Source of the DNA: Pohlia nutans
Lineage: Eukaryota; Streptophyta; Bryopsida; Bryales; Mniaceae
DNA: 64,000 nucleotides
Reading direction: 5' to 3'
Assembly: GCA_022496805.1 (NCBI GenBank)
Contig: CM040107.1
Span: 10,684,501 to 10,748,500 of the forward strand
The notes under the pieces were generated by a model. The model was not told the DNA's origin and searched no databases. It saw only the letters and a list, made by a program, of their open reading frames with translations. A program made the position numbers and the translations under genes. Positions 1 to 12,114 of the stretch are shown here, in pieces. How positions within the stretch are numbered: position 1 is the first letter of the stretch; the number at the start of each line of letters is the position of its first letter.

Positions 1-556
1 TCACTTGAATCCCCCTGTTGTCAAAAATTCACCTCGAGTCGCCCGTCTTAATGTTTTTTTGTCCAAAATAAGGCAGTCTACATGTGAGCCCTTTTTCCAG
101 AATAAGACAAATCATGCATGTTTGTGCTACCTCGACTACCCCTCATTATTTCTAAATTTTTTCTACCTCATTTTGTGCACTATCTACATTTTTTGGGCAT
201 ATTTCACAATCATTTAATATATGAATTTGTCCATATTTAGTCCATTTGTCTATAATTAGTTAAATATCAATTAGTGTGACTAATCATCACAAACTTAGAA
301 ATTCATGTTTTTGCAATGTTTTACGTAACTATGTTGTTAAGATCAGGGGTGATTTTGTTTGACAAGTTACATTTTATGTATGTTAACCGTAGAAAAGATG
401 TACAAAATCCATGTTAAAAACTTGTAAATTTTGAGATGATGTGTGTTAAGGTGGTTTTCTAGAAACCTTACGATGTTTAAGGAAAGCTTCTCTCAATAAC
501 ACTCAACTTAGTCTAGAAGTAGAGATTGAGAGTAGTCAGTAGAAAGATGGAAAAAG
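1..556. other. AT-rich stretch without a recognisable gene
   Basis: This stretch is AT-rich, with many stops in all frames. I see no conserved protein, RNA gene or clear repeat in it. The short reading frame at 5-217 has a hydrophobic, low-information translation and is taken as chance. Confidence 0.6.
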
Positions 557-835
557 ATGAAGGAGAGTCCAGAGTCCATGAGAGAGAAGATTAGTCTGCT
601 CCAAGTTGACTGTGCAAACCAACAAGCTATCGTAACTAGCGTGGAATCTACACCAATTTCAATGCAAGAACAAAAATATCACTCTAGTCTGGACAAGCAT
701 ACAAGCTTAATCAAAACATACAAGAAGATTGAGACGAAGAGAGTTGAACTGTGGCTGTTGATAAGGAAGATGTATATAATGAATAGCAAGACCCCTCTCA
801 AAGAGAGGGGGAGTACATATAGGCGATTGGCTTGA
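557..835 (+). CDS. Short ORF of unknown function (92 aa), possibly a retroelement fragment
   Basis: A 92-residue frame starts at an ATG in a purine-rich context and ends just before the inverted repeats at 880-950. The product is hydrophilic and lysine/glutamate-rich, without a motif I know. It lies beside the degenerate retroelement-like block at 939-2941, so it may be a gag-like fragment. It has no counterpart elsewhere in the window. Chance occurrence is quite possible. Confidence 0.15.
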   Translation: MKESPESMREKISLLQVDCANQQAIVTSVESTPISMQEQKYHSSLDKHTSLIKTYKKIETKRVELWLLIRKMYIMNSKTPLKERGSTYRRLA

Positions 836-938
836 CAGTAGTGTCAGACCTAGTCAACCTGGTCGGTTAAGTCGACCTATATATACCTGCCTGTCCTACT
901 GGGTATCGCCTACCCGGTCTATACCAACCGGGTATAGA

Positions 939-2941
939 CTAGCCTACACTTAGCCTAAGGGAATATCCTATGAATATTCGGTTAACATTGCCCTCCCTCT
1001 GAACTAAGTACACTCCTGTGGACTTCTGTCTAGTACAGTTGCGACAAAAGGGGTTAGTCACGAGGAGTGGCGTAATGACCCGTCGGTAAGGCTTCTCTAG
1101 TAGTCGATCACCACGACTACACCCGTCATCGGATGGTGTTATTCGGGTCCTTGAGCGTGGTGGTGGTGACCGCTGAAAGTAACGAGGAAAAGTCAAACGA
1201 GAGTGACTGCTGCGCCAAGAGGTGCGTAATTGCGGAATCGACTTAAGTGTCAACGTTGTTGGTGTTGCTGCTTTCGGCTGATCAGGTGTCGGGTGCTGCT
1301 CTTTAGGTTGGCTAAATCGCTCTATTGGAGGTTGTTGTTTCTTATCGTTGAATGGCTGCAACTCCGGTGGGGGTTGTTGTTGATCGTTGCAGGCTCGCGG
1401 TTCGTCAGGTGGTGCCTACGGGTCCTCCTTTTGTGGGTCTTTGTCCTCGTCTTTGTTGTACGACTCACTGTCATAAACAGAGTTGTATTCACTCAATTTG
1501 ACATCAGATGTCAAGACTTTGTCGTTGTCAGTCGACAGGTTCTCCCCAATCGTTCGGTCGGGTTCAGGATTTTCCTCTTCTTCTTCTTCTTCTTCTAAGA
1601 CATGGGACATTTCCAAGTCGGGGTTGTTTGCCTGGAGTTGGTCGACCTGCTAGCAGCACATGTTGGGTTGGGAGCGGTCGGACTTAATGATGTGAAAGAG
1701 CACCCTAATCCTTGCACGTGCTTTTGTGCGTACGCGGTACTTGCGAAGGCAAAGTTTGTGGAGAGAGAGGCAGCTCCCTCGACATGAATTGCTGGACGCG
1801 CTCCTCGTTGTCCATCAACAATTGATCGAGTCGAGTATATGTGTTGACTACACATCACTCAGGTGTTTGGAGGTCAATCTTGGCTGCTGCTACCTCGGCC
1901 AATGCTGAGTAGAATCGGCGCTTGGCAGCTCCAGCCTCACATTGCTTGGCCTCCGTCTGCTCGCGGCTCGTTTTGGAATCTACCACCAGCGCTGCTATGG
2001 TGTGCTCTACCAGGTCCTTCTCTGTAGTGATGCTGTCGAGTGTGGCGCGCATGTTCGCCAGCTCAATAGTCATGCCCTAGATGGTGGCATTGAAGGTTTT
2101 GAGCTGCTGTCGGAGGGTGGTGTAGTCGCTAGAGAACCAATTTCCCTCCAACTGGGCGTGGTCAAGAGGGTTGCCTTCGACTAGATAGTCTCTAATAAAA
2201 GACGATCCATTTTCGTGGCGTCATCTTCAAATCGGCAGAATGCACCTTGTAAGTCTGTCATCTGCTGGCGCCAAAATGTGGTCAAGGACTGTGTCCGTAT
2301 TTGCGATGAGTCAGGGAGTACTTGATTAACCACAGGTGAAGTCGGGAGTTAGTGCTGCGGTGAAACAGGCAGTGGCTCACGAAACTCCGGGAGCGGCTCC
2401 GGGTCAAAGTCGGCTCCTAGGTTGATAAGCTCAAATGCTCCCAAGGATGGTGGAGACATGTCCAAAGAGGTATCCCTCTTGCAGTCGACCTTCTTGACCC
2501 TATTGGGGTTGATCCGACGTCACTATCGGAAGTAGGCAGGTCGATCAGTCCGCCAGGGGGTACCTTGAGGTTCCTCAATGTGGTGAGGCGGCCATGCGTG
2601 CGGGGAATCAGCGGCATAAGAAGCCGGTCACACTTGCGTGCTAAGCGTATCACCTGTCGAGACAGGGTTGATCGTGTCAAAGATGGAAAGGTGTTTGCAA
2701 CAATTGGTGCCGTGGACTTGCTGGAGGAGCTTTGCTGTCCCGTGGGCAGGGCAGTTGAGGTTTCTCCAGGGTTGACATGTGAAGTAGGAGTGATGGGGGC
2801 CTTCGATCCTCGGTCGACTCCGAGTTCGCCCTGGTTAATTATGTAGTTGGGGCCGCGGGAGTTGTTTTCGGAATTCTTTGCGTGGAAGTCGGTCGTCCGT
2901 GTTCTATAGGGGGACCGTGGCGTGCTCGTATCGAGGTTCAC
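939..2941 (-). pseudogene. Degenerate retroelement-like coding block (acidic and coiled-coil segments)
   Basis: Reading right to left, several frames follow one another: a Ser/Thr/Pro-rich segment (2417-2941), a heptad-like Ala/Glu-rich coiled coil (1855-2073), an acidic segment with a run of eight glutamates encoded by a (TTC)n tract near 1575-1597 (1416-1616), and a basic segment (939-1361). The frames change between segments, as expected of one decayed reading frame. The layout of a Pro/Ser-rich region followed by a coiled coil resembles the 40173-41057 ORF, but I cannot align the two. No reverse transcriptase, integrase or zinc knuckle is visible. Retroelement origin is inferred from composition and context only. 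Confidence 0.3.
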
Positions 2942-3118
2942 TACTAGGAAAATAAGAGTCGAAGAGTAATTCCAGTACCTCGGCTGAAGGACAAATCGAT
3001 GTTGGCTTGTTTTGCATCATCTTGATGTTGATGGTGATGGAGTTGAACATCCATTGCACCCAATTCCACTGCATCTCCATGTTGATGAGGGTCTTGATCG
3101 TGCACATGACGTCAAAGC

Positions 3119-4270
3119 TGCAAGGGGTCTGCAAAGTCTGCAAGGAGCCTCCGACTTGCATAAACAATTGTAGCGCTAGAATATTCTACGTGCATGGTGG
3201 GCCAAACGTCACCAGGGCTAGCATTCATCCTACACATCACAAGCACCCGGTGAAGATTGGAGACTACCGAGATACCAAGACAAAGATCAACACTGTCATT
3301 TAGGAGCAAATCAAGAAAACACCATCCGCAACAAAGACTGTAGTCATATTTGAGGCCAGCAAAGAACTCTTAGGTGCATATCTTTTATGTAGTGAAGACA
3401 AACCATCCAAAAACTCTTAGTTTGGAAGATCTCGTGCCGGTTCTTGGAAAGTTCAAGGACAAGGGCTCTCCCAACATTAGAAATAAAGTGGTCACACTCA
3501 GATACCTCACGAGATATGGTATCATGGACAATATCACCAAACTTAGAGGATTCAATAATTGGGCATTTGTCCAAAAAATTATTTTCCGAAGACAAGGTGA
3601 GGATTCGGTCCCAGCAAGATCAAGACGGATACGAGATACCCAGCCATTAGGGCTTGGTGGCTCTCTTCTTGAACTACATCAAAGACATTGTTGAGACACT
3701 TGGATCTTTGGCTAGCCTTCTGGCTTTTTTGATATCGACAATGAAGTGGCTTCATGTAGTTGATGAGTATACATTGCTCTTGCAATCCCTTTCTACAGCA
3801 CTGCTTTCTAATTAACTCTACGTGACATTTCTTGTGATGGACTTCTACGGAACCTTGACAAAGAGGCGTTAGTGGACATGCTATCCTATAACCTAGCCAA
3901 GTCTCTGCACAACAAATGGCTTCAAGCATCTGGCAACAGAGATAACGACATCTACGTTGCCACTGTCGACGACTACATTCGCGCGTTTATACGATTAGTG
4001 GCATACTACCAATTCCTAAAGCAAGACGTAGTAGGATCCGGTTCCAGCAAAAACAAACTTAAGCTAAGAAATGCACAACGACAAGCCAGAAGCACTGGCG
4101 ACCCTAGAATGCTCAAGGAGGCAATGCTGGATATGCGCGAAGTTGATGAGTTTTGCATGAGTGATCCTCACCTAGCAAAAGAGGAGGTATTTAGCTCAAC
4201 CAAGCGAAAGCCGGAAGGAGATGACGGTGAGTCCCTTCGGTCGGAAATAGTGAACTACTCTTGTTTCTGA
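3119..4270 (+). pseudogene. MULE-type transposase, copy 1: N-terminal finger end plus C-terminus, catalytic core deleted
   Basis: The segment aligns by eye with the copies at 22390-23895 and 37747-40035. It starts at the VCKVC...C..C.AR.(F/Y)YV zinc-ligand stretch (3119-3250) and continues through KTPSATK, EASKELLG and SPN(I/V)RN. At about 3630 it jumps to the A-I-R-A-W-W-L-S-S stretch (3640-3670), followed by a WLAFW match with stops (3708-3760) and the C-terminal ORF 3872-4270 (NLAK.LHNKWLQASGN, VATVDDY.RAF). The ~450-bp part that holds the catalytic acidic residues in the 37.7-kb copy is absent, and several frameshifts and stops are present. It is a dead, internally deleted transposon copy. 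Confidence 0.75.
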
Positions 4271-4671
4271 GCATCGAAACGGGCTTCTCTCTCTAGAGTA
4301 GCTTCTCTACCAGCAATAGCTGAGGAGAAAGAATCCAAAGCATCAGAGGTCAACATTAGAAAAAATTTGAGGCCTATAGAGGGTTGCGAGTTTAAGGAAA
4401 AGGTCATGCACTAAAATAATTCAATAAAAATTAAATAATAAATCCTATGTGGCCGAAATTGTGAGCCCTCCAATCACTGCAGGTATGGGAAGAATCATTT
4501 GGGTGATTGATGCTGCATATGAGTGAAGAGAGGTAAGTTGCTCCATGATTCCAAAGGAGGTCATTCCCCTAGGCCCCCACTACTGGCCGAGTACTGATCA
4601 AAACATTCCGCCACATTATTATTATTATTTTATAATTATTTTATTAATTTCTTGCATGACCTTTTTCTTGA

Positions 4672-5659
4672 TGTCGTAGCACGTGATACCGGATACTCCC
4701 CTAGAGCACACTTTTTCGTATTAAGAATGCTCGTAGAGGTGATTTCCAAGTTATCGTTCCGCGGAAACTCTATAAAGTGGGAAGTTTCCGGAGACTGACC
4801 CAGATTGGTGACTGCTCTCTCCCGGTCGCCAACTAACTCCCTTTTTCCGTACTAAAACCAGATCTCTCCTACTGACTGATCCGGCTATGGCTAGATCCGG
4901 TTTTTGTCCGGGTTGGAAACTTAACCAACCCTACTCTAACTGGTCTAACCGATCTACCAAACCCGGTTTCCCCTTAACCTCTGTTTTCCCTCAGAGGGTT
5001 CTCCATTTGCATTTTTAAGGATGCAGGATTAAAAGTCAAACCCTCCCTTACTAATTTCCATGACAGGGGAGTCACCACAAATCCCGGTTCTCCAAACTCA
5101 AGTCCCTAGTCCGGGTACTCTCCAGATTGCTCTTTAACTATGGACTTATCCCAAATCCACAGCCGGTCACACAAGCGCAACCCGGTTTCCCCCTTCTCTC
5201 TTAGAATACTACAATGACTTACTAACTGGAATGGACAGTATCCAGGGTGCCCGTAAGAGGTTGAATTCCTCAAGACTCGTTTTACTCTAGCTTTCCCGCA
5301 CTCTACAATTGCAAGATCTACCCGGATGCTGGAACCTCTACCGAACTACTCGTCTAGGAGTTCTGAGCGAACCGGAGTACCCCCCGCCTGCTCCCCCAGC
5401 CACTAACCCGGGTTTCCACCTGCAACCGGACACGGAAAACCCCACATTCAAACGATCCTAACTCTTCCAAATGCTCTACCCGGTCTCTTAACTGATTCTA
5501 CGCCCGAACCCGGCTAATCCATCCGGTCACCAAGGGACTAGTTGCGCCACTGTTTCGGGTGCTAACACAAGCAAAACACACATATACACACACACACACA
5601 CAAAGTTTGTGAAAGGAATATACCCTTCTACTCATTTACACGGAACAAAGGTACACAAA
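4672..5659 (-). mobile_element. LTR-like element piece, reverse orientation, cut by the CACTA insertion
   Basis: The reverse complement of this stretch matches 42034-43022 over nearly its whole length, including the CA/TG microsatellite (5581-5601), the GTGGCGCAACTAGTCCC block, the CCGGAAACTTCCCACTT block and the terminus CGTGCTACGACA. In this copy, the main copy and the fragment at 31644-31904, similarity stops at the same ...ACGACA base, which fits an LTR end in CA. On the other side the match runs straight up to the CACTA terminus at 5660. A solo LTR or truncated element is the simplest reading. I cannot rule out that part of it is an untranslated leader. Confidence 0.6.
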
Positions 5660-5675
5660 CACTATAAGAAACCCG
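5660..5675. repeat. CACTA terminal inverted repeat (left)
   Basis: CACTATAAGAAACCCG starts at 5660 and corresponds to the conserved CACTA terminus. The base before it is the last base of the interrupted LTR-like sequence, so the element boundary is placed to the nucleotide. The partner repeat was looked for up to 12.1 kb and not found. Confidence 0.75.
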
Positions 5676-5944
5676 TGTTTTTTGTCATGTCTTCGGAAAA
5701 CATGGAGACATCCCTGTCATGTCTTTCCCATTGGTATGGATGTCTCGCACAACAACAGGATGTCTCTACGTTGTTGAAGATAATTTTGGGATTAGATGGT
5801 TCGGCGAGTTGCGTGTTTCGGAAAAAACGCGTGGATGTCTGCGTGCATCTGCGCGTTTCTGAAGACATGACGCTAGACATTCGGAAAGACGCAACTTTGC
5901 CACGCTGGCATGGGATTCTGGTTTCACCGAGGGTAAGTGTTTGA

Positions 5945-6490
5945 AATTTACTGGAATGCAAGGTGAAATGCTACCCGATGTAAAAAATTCAGATTAATGG
6001 GCAGCGGTTTGCAACAGCGGAAAAAAAACTGGTTCACACTATTAAATTCTATTTCCTTTTTGTCCAATATACTTTTATTTAAAATCACCACATAATTTGG
6101 AATAGTGATTTTATATTCGGTATCTTGTACTCGCAATATTTCTGATTCGTCCATACTTTAAAGTAATTGTAAATTATAATACTATAATATTATAACAATA
6201 TCATAAGAATATAATAATATTAAAATAATAATATTTTAATAAATTTTATATTATATAATATAAATTATATATAAAATTTGATTTTTAATATTAAAATATT
6301 ATAAATATTATAAGTTATTAGTATTATTATATTAAAAATCCACGTCGGACAAAAATAGCTTTTCATAATATAGGAGGATTTTTCAACATTTATGAAGGAA
6401 AATACACGTGGATATAATTTGGAATTTCCAAATTTACAAAACTTAACCTACATGGCACGGAAAAATCCACGTTGGACGAGCTGCCACGAC
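5945..6490. other. AT-rich spacer inside the CACTA subterminal region
   Basis: A block of TA-rich low-complexity sequence (especially 6160-6340) separates the short GATGTC-rich terminal segment at 5690-5940 from the main array. It holds no coding potential. It may be a nested AT-rich insertion, but I could not identify ends or a target duplication. Confidence 0.4.
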
Positions 6491-9400
6491 ATACTGTGTT
6501 TAGGCCATCATCCACAAGACATCTGATTCACGATGACTTCGATGACGTGGGGATGTTTTCGTAGACATCCATTGGGATGTCTGCAACGACGTCGTCGAAG
6601 CGCAATGATGTCTACGGTGGTGAACTGCAATGTCCCATGGTACATCACCATTATCATTTACTGTGCAACAGTGAATGCTCACATAGCCGACGTCCTGGAA
6701 GACATCGCAGAAGCACGTAAGTCACGGTCGGAGACGTCTCAGACAGCGTCCCATCAAACAGCTACACGTCTCCCGAAACATTGTAGCCTCGTCACCCTAC
6801 AAAACATGTGGGATACTTCTGAGCACGTCGCAGCGGATGTCTACATAAACATCCACTGAGACATAGTTGGCGACAAGAGATACAACGTCCTCCTATGGAT
6901 GTTTTAGTTCACGTAGACTATGTCTGCGCTGACATCAAAGATGTGTGAGGAGTTGCCCGTGATGTCGCTCTCCGAACGTCAACTGGGACATCCCGCGGAC
7001 GTCCGCATGCTGTTCATGACATGTCCGCGAAGACATGCGTGACAGTCGGGCCCGCGTCTCCATCATTGTCTTCTAGGATGTCCAAGGGGATGTCCCATCA
7101 AGCAACGCCGCATACATCAATCATGCAGTAGGGCGTCTTGGCACAGACGTCCACCGCGACACGGTATACGACGTCAGAAGACGTCGGATATGACATGGCA
7201 ACGTCCCAGAAGTCACCAAATCGGACATTCTGGAGAACATCCAACTAAACATTCGGTGTTGTCTTCCAGAACAAAGCAATATGGCGCGGTTTAAGACGTA
7301 CGGGATGCTTCTGCACACGTCAATATGGGTGTCTCTCTAAACAACACTGACGACATCGGGCGCGACATCAGATACCTGGGATTGCACGGAACGTCTCACT
7401 TGATGTGCGCGGTGTCTCCGCGGTCATCTCTGATGTCGCGCTCCGAACGTCAGCTGCAACATCCCGCCGGACATTGGCACGTTGTTCGTGATGTGTCAGC
7501 GATAACATCTGTACCAGAGGCGCCTGCACCTTCATCCATGTCATCTTCGAGGATGTCCATAGAGATGTCTTATCAGACATGGCCGCATATATCCGTCACG
7601 GAGTATGGCGTCTTTGCGGAGACGTCCACTGCGACACAATCGAGGACATCTACAGACGTGAAGTATGACATGGCACCGTGACAGGAGTCACAGAACCGGA
7701 CATTGTGAACAACGTGCACCGAAACATTCGGAACCGTCTTCCGCAACATACCAAATTCGCGTTGTCGAAGACGTCCGACATGCTTCGTCAGACGTCATGA
7801 TAGGTGTCTTGCTAAACACCCCTGAAGACATCGGCCGCGACATCAGTGACTTGGTATTGCACGAAACGTCTCGCTCGATGTGCGCGGTGTCTCCGCGGTC
7901 ATCTCTGATGTCGCGCTCCGAACGTCGGCTCCAACATCCCGTCGGACATTTGCACGTTGTTCCTGATGTCTCAGCGATGACATCTGTTTCAGACGCGCCC
8001 GCGTCTTCATCATTGTCTACGACGATGTCCATGGAGATGTCCCATCAGACATGGCCGCATACATCCGTCCCGCAGTATGGCGTCTTGGCGGAGACGTCCA
8101 CTGCTACACGGTCGAGGACATCTACAGACGTCAAGGATGACATGGCACCATGACAGCAGTCACAGAACCGGACATTGTGGACAACGTCTACCGAAACAAT
8201 CAGAATCGTCTTCCGCAACATAGGCGAATGGCGTGGTCTAAGACGTCCGACATGCTTCTTCAAACGTCATGATGGGTATCTCTCTAAACACCCGTGAAGA
8301 CATCGGGCGCGACATCAGTGACCTGTTATTGCACAGAACGTCTCACTCGATGTGCGCGGTGTCTCCGCGGTCATCTCTGATGTCGCGCTCCGAACGTGGG
8401 CTGTAACATCCCGGCGGACATTCGCACGTTGTTTTCCTGATGTCTCCGCAGTGACATCCGTAACACACGCGCCCGCGTCTTCATCATTGTCTTCGACGAT
8501 GTCCATAAAAATGTCCCATCAGACATGACCGCATACATCCGTCCCGCAGTATGACGTCTTTGCGGAGACATCCACTGCGACATGGTTGAGGACATCTACA
8601 GACGTCAACGACGACATGGTACCGTGACAGCAGTCACAGAACCGGACAATGTGGACAACGTCTACCGAAACAATCGAAATCGTCTTCCGGAACATAGGGA
8701 ACTGCCGTGGTCTAAGACGTCCGACATGCTTCTTTAAACGTCATGATGGGTATCTCTCTAAACACCCGTGAAGACATCGGGCGCAACATCAGTGACTTGG
8801 TATTGCACGGAACGTCTCACTCGATGTGCGCGTTGTCTCTGCGGTCATCTGTGATGTCGCGCTCCGAACGTGGGGTGCAACATCCCGGCGGACATTTGCA
8901 CGTTGTTCCTGATGTCTTAGCGATGACATCCGTAACAGACGCGCCCGCGTCTTCATCAATGTCTTCTAGGATGTCCATGAGCATGACCCATCAGACATGT
9001 CCGCATACATCCGTCACGCAGTAGGGCGTCTTGGCGGATATGTCCACTGTGACACGGTCCAAGACGTCTTCAAACGTCATGGATGTCATGGCACTGTGAC
9101 GGAAGACAAAGAAACGGACATTGTGGACAATGTCCACTAAAACGTTCGGGATGTCTTGCGGAACATAGCAGTATGGCGTGTTGTAAGACATACGGGATGC
9201 TTCTACAGACGTCGTCACGGGTGTCTCTGTAAACACCCGTGAAGACATCGGGCGCGACATCAGGGACCTGGTATTGCACGAACGTCTCACTCGATGTGCG
9301 CGGTGTCTCCACAGTCATGTCCGATGTCGCGCTCCGAACGTCGGCTGGAACATCCCTGCGGACATTTGCACGTTGTTCGTGATGTGTCACCAATGAGATC

Positions 9401-9790
9401 CGTCACAGACGTGCCCGCGTCTTCATCATTGTCTTTTAAGATGTTCACAGCGATGCACCATTCGACATCGCCGCATACATCTCTCCTGTTGTAGGGCGTC
9501 TTAGCAGAGACGTCCACTGTGAGACGGTCGACGACGTCGTTCGACGTAGGGGAGGACGTAGCACCGTCTGAGAAGTCACAACACCGGTCATTGTGGACAC
9601 CGTCCACCAGAACTTCTAGATGTCTTCCGTAGTATAGGGATATGGCGTGGTCCAAGACGTCTGTGATGCTTCTGAAGAGGTCCACATCGGTGTCTCTGTA
9701 AACATCCGTGAAGTCGTCGTGCGCCGCATCCGAGACCTGGGAATGTTAGCAGAAACGTCCACAAGGATGTCTTTGCGGACGTCCATCTTC
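6490..9790. repeat. Tandem array of about six ~472-bp units, CACTA subterminal repeats
   Basis: The anchor CTCCGAACGT recurs at about 6974, 7441, 7917, 8388, 8863 and 9333, giving periods of 467, 476, 471, 475 and 470 bp. Flanking anchors (GTGAAGACATCGGGCGCGAC, CATGTGCGC-type, CGTCTTCATCATTGTCTT) recur at the same spacing. Within each unit the hexamers GATGTC, GACATC and GACGTC occur every 10-40 bases on either strand, as expected of binding sites for a CACTA accessory protein. Apparent reading frames across the array (for example 7325-7681, 7665-8153 and 8743-9024) repeat with the unit and are by-products of it. Confidence 0.85.
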
Positions 9791-9991
9791 CATTCACTGC
9801 TCTGTTTCAGTCACTGTTTCAGACATTGGTTCAGTAAATAGTGCACAGGCATTGCCCCCTATAAAGCCTAAAATTACAATATTCTTATGTACATATGTTC
9901 GCAAACACAAGGAGTACAAGAGTGTTCGCGTAGGATCATGGAATGCAGCGCTACAGAACGGTAGTACAAGCAATACGAAGGTCATCAATCG

Positions 9992-10687
9992 CTAGTCCTC
10001 TTCGATTTGAGCCCGGTTGTTTGTTTCTGTTGCGGCTGTAACAAAGCTCCCTCGAGTCGAAGCTGCTGTTTGAATTGGTTCCGTTTCCCGAATTTGTGGT
10101 TGCAAGCCTTTGAAGTCACCGTCGTTACCGACAGTGATTCCATCGGGCACCGGATTCCGAGCAAGAAGTGATGTACGCCTACCTCTGATGTCTGTTCGGC
10201 AAATGATCTTCCACCCGCTTCTCGTGGGGTCATCGGAGTAAAACACCTGCTGACAATGAAATGGGAATGCAAATGAATCCTGATGTACTCTATTATCCAT
10301 GTGGTTGAAATTTGCCACGCTGAATCCGTACTTGTCACGTTCTATGCTGGGAACTCGCACATCCCGTGAGTGTTTCACCCAATTGCATAGCAACACCGTG
10401 GTGCAGTGATTACGATAATCCAACTCGAGTATTTCCTCGATGTACCCCACATGATCAGCGGTATGGTCAATGGGCCTCCCATTGCGAATCCCCCAACGCA
10501 GTTGCTGTGTATAGGCGGCCACTACACACGAATCTCGAGTGACGAGGCCCCCCTCGGCTATCCGAACACGCAAATGCATACCGAATGCGTGCATTTGCCG
10601 ATGGGAGGTTGCATAACGCTCAGGAGGACATGAGTACTGTACGACGTCCTCGTCGGGGCGAACACCAGCCTCTTCCGCTTCCAGCAC
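9992..10687 (-). pseudogene. CACTA transposase C-terminal part, DUF4216-like
   Basis: This 231-residue segment lies downstream of the DUF4218 segment in the direction of transcription. It has the features of the plant CACTA C-terminal DUF4216 region: an FGMHLRVR start, a stretch matching YYGI(L/I).(D/E)I.ELDY as GYIEEILELDY, a VLLCNWVK strand, KYGFSVANFN, and QQVFYSDDP followed by WKI. Family knowledge places this region after the catalytic part in CACTA TPases. Its role is not established. The frame is open but has no proper start and is separated from DUF4218 by a shifted segment (10700-11026), so it is a remnant. Confidence 0.75.
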
Positions 10688-11150
10688 ACGTTCCTTTAGC
10701 TAATCAGCAAAGCATGCTAAATTGCTAAGTTCGGGAGGGTACGACACTGCTCTACCAGGTCGACAACGTCGCGACTGCACTCGAAACGCGTCTCGCTCTT
10801 CCCATCGGCGTCCCTTTGCGGTTATGTACTCCCTGGACACCACACCCACCTCTGTTGTTAGACTATAGACATGCATGATAAACGCCTGCAGCAGCTGAGA
10901 CTGCGCACTTCTCCTCTGAGACGTCGGTACTGACAGTCGCACGTCGGTGCTGACGGCCCCAAGGACATGAGCTGTGCATGCCGAAACATCTCTGACAACG
11001 CCGTCATGTTCTGAACGATGTCCCAATGGACATCACCCGTAACGCGGATGCGTCTCCTACTATGACTCAATCATAGATATGAACAGGGCCATGTGCACGT
11101 GCATAAATTTGAAGGTGCTCATAGGAGGGGCCTGACGTTAGTACAAGAAC

Positions 11151-11699
11151 TCACTCTCGCCATGGTTCCAAGCATGGTGCGTTGTCGATGACGAATGCAT
11201 GTGCGTAGCCGCGTACTACATCGGACATTCGTCGCTTGGTGTGTTCATTGAGCCGCACAATCTCGTCGTTCATGCGTGCATCTTTGTTGGGGTCCCACAC
11301 ACGGTACGTTGATGCTCTATGTCGATGCATATACTCTGTGCAGAACCTGAGTGTGTCCTCCAGTCGATACCCTTCCGCTATACTCCCTTCTGGATGTGCG
11401 TACGTCCGCATGTAATCTTTCAGCATTTTCATGTATCTCTCGATCGGATACATCCACCTGCAATGGACCGGTCCACATATGAACAGTTGTTGCACAAGAT
11501 GTACTGGAAGGTGCGCCATGACGTTCAAAAACGTTGGCGGGAACTCCTTCTCTAGCACGCACGTGGCCATTATCACATCTCGCATGAGATCATCGCTGCT
11601 GTCCTCGCGAACCTCTTTCTTGCAAATACGCTCGAAAACTCTGCACATTTTGATGATAGCGACGCGCACCTCTTCGTCCAGCAAGTCTCGAACGGCCAC
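11151..11699 (-). pseudogene. CACTA transposase middle part, DUF4218
   Basis: The 182-residue frame contains the DUF4218 signature: FERICKKEV, L.K.FPP.F..VM.HLPVHLV, GPVHCRWMYP(I)ERYMK.LK.Y, HPEGSIAEGY and CTEYM. These match the typical plant CACTA pattern of HLP.HL, GPV..RWMYP.ER and PEGSIAE.Y. The catalytic Transposase_21 region that normally precedes it is not found upstream (towards 12 kb), so the copy is truncated at its 5' side. DUF4216 follows at 9992-10687, confirming element orientation. Confidence 0.85.
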
Positions 11700-12114
11700 C
11701 GGGAGGATCTACAAGCACAAATACAATAATCAGGTTCACATGTCCAACTCAGAAATGCCCGTACGCGCTACGAATCATGCTTGCAATAACAGGATCTCAT
11801 TCGGCTAACACATCAGGCGATGTCTTGGATAACATGAGCACTGTTTGCGCAAACAGTAAGATGTCCTCGGACACCTGACAGTTGTGCAAGAGAAGTGTAT
11901 GTTTCAGAAGATGTCTTCAACTGAGCGTCTTCCTGTTTCGGCCGCACGTCTACTGCCGGGAATGCTAGCATGTGAGCCTAGAGAAGAGAGCCCAAGAGCC
12001 CAAGAGCCCGAGAGCCTAGAAAATTTTCAATTTTTTTTTCGTTTTTTTCTGTATGGGACCTATAATCGTGGATTCATTATGTATTGAATTTGGAGTATAG
12101 TTGAATTGCAAATT

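Larger units (their letters stand above)
5660..11970 (-). mobile_element. CACTA (En/Spm) DNA transposon, 3' end present, 5' end lost
   Basis: The left terminus is CACTATAAGAAA at 5660, the classic CACTA end. It directly abuts LTR-like sequence that is continuous in the 42.0-kb copy, and the flanking AAA could be half of a 3-bp target duplication. Inside are subterminal repeats (5690-5940, 6490-9790) and, on the minus strand, DUF4218 and DUF4216 segments in the normal N-to-C order. So the 5660 end is the 3' end of the element. Motifs of the subterminal type recur at 11820-11960, but no inverted CACTA terminus or continuation of the LTR host sequence follows. The 5' end and the DDE part of the transposase are missing. 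The right boundary is approximate. Confidence 0.75.

Noticed and set aside
2265..2285. Primer-binding site TGGCGCCAAAATGTGG at 2269
   Set aside because: It resembles plant retroelement primer sites, but no LTR end precedes it and the surrounding frames run on the opposite strand.
7325..9685. Long reading frames across the 472-bp array
   Set aside because: They recur once per repeat unit in several frames on both strands and have Ser/Thr/Arg-rich low-information products.
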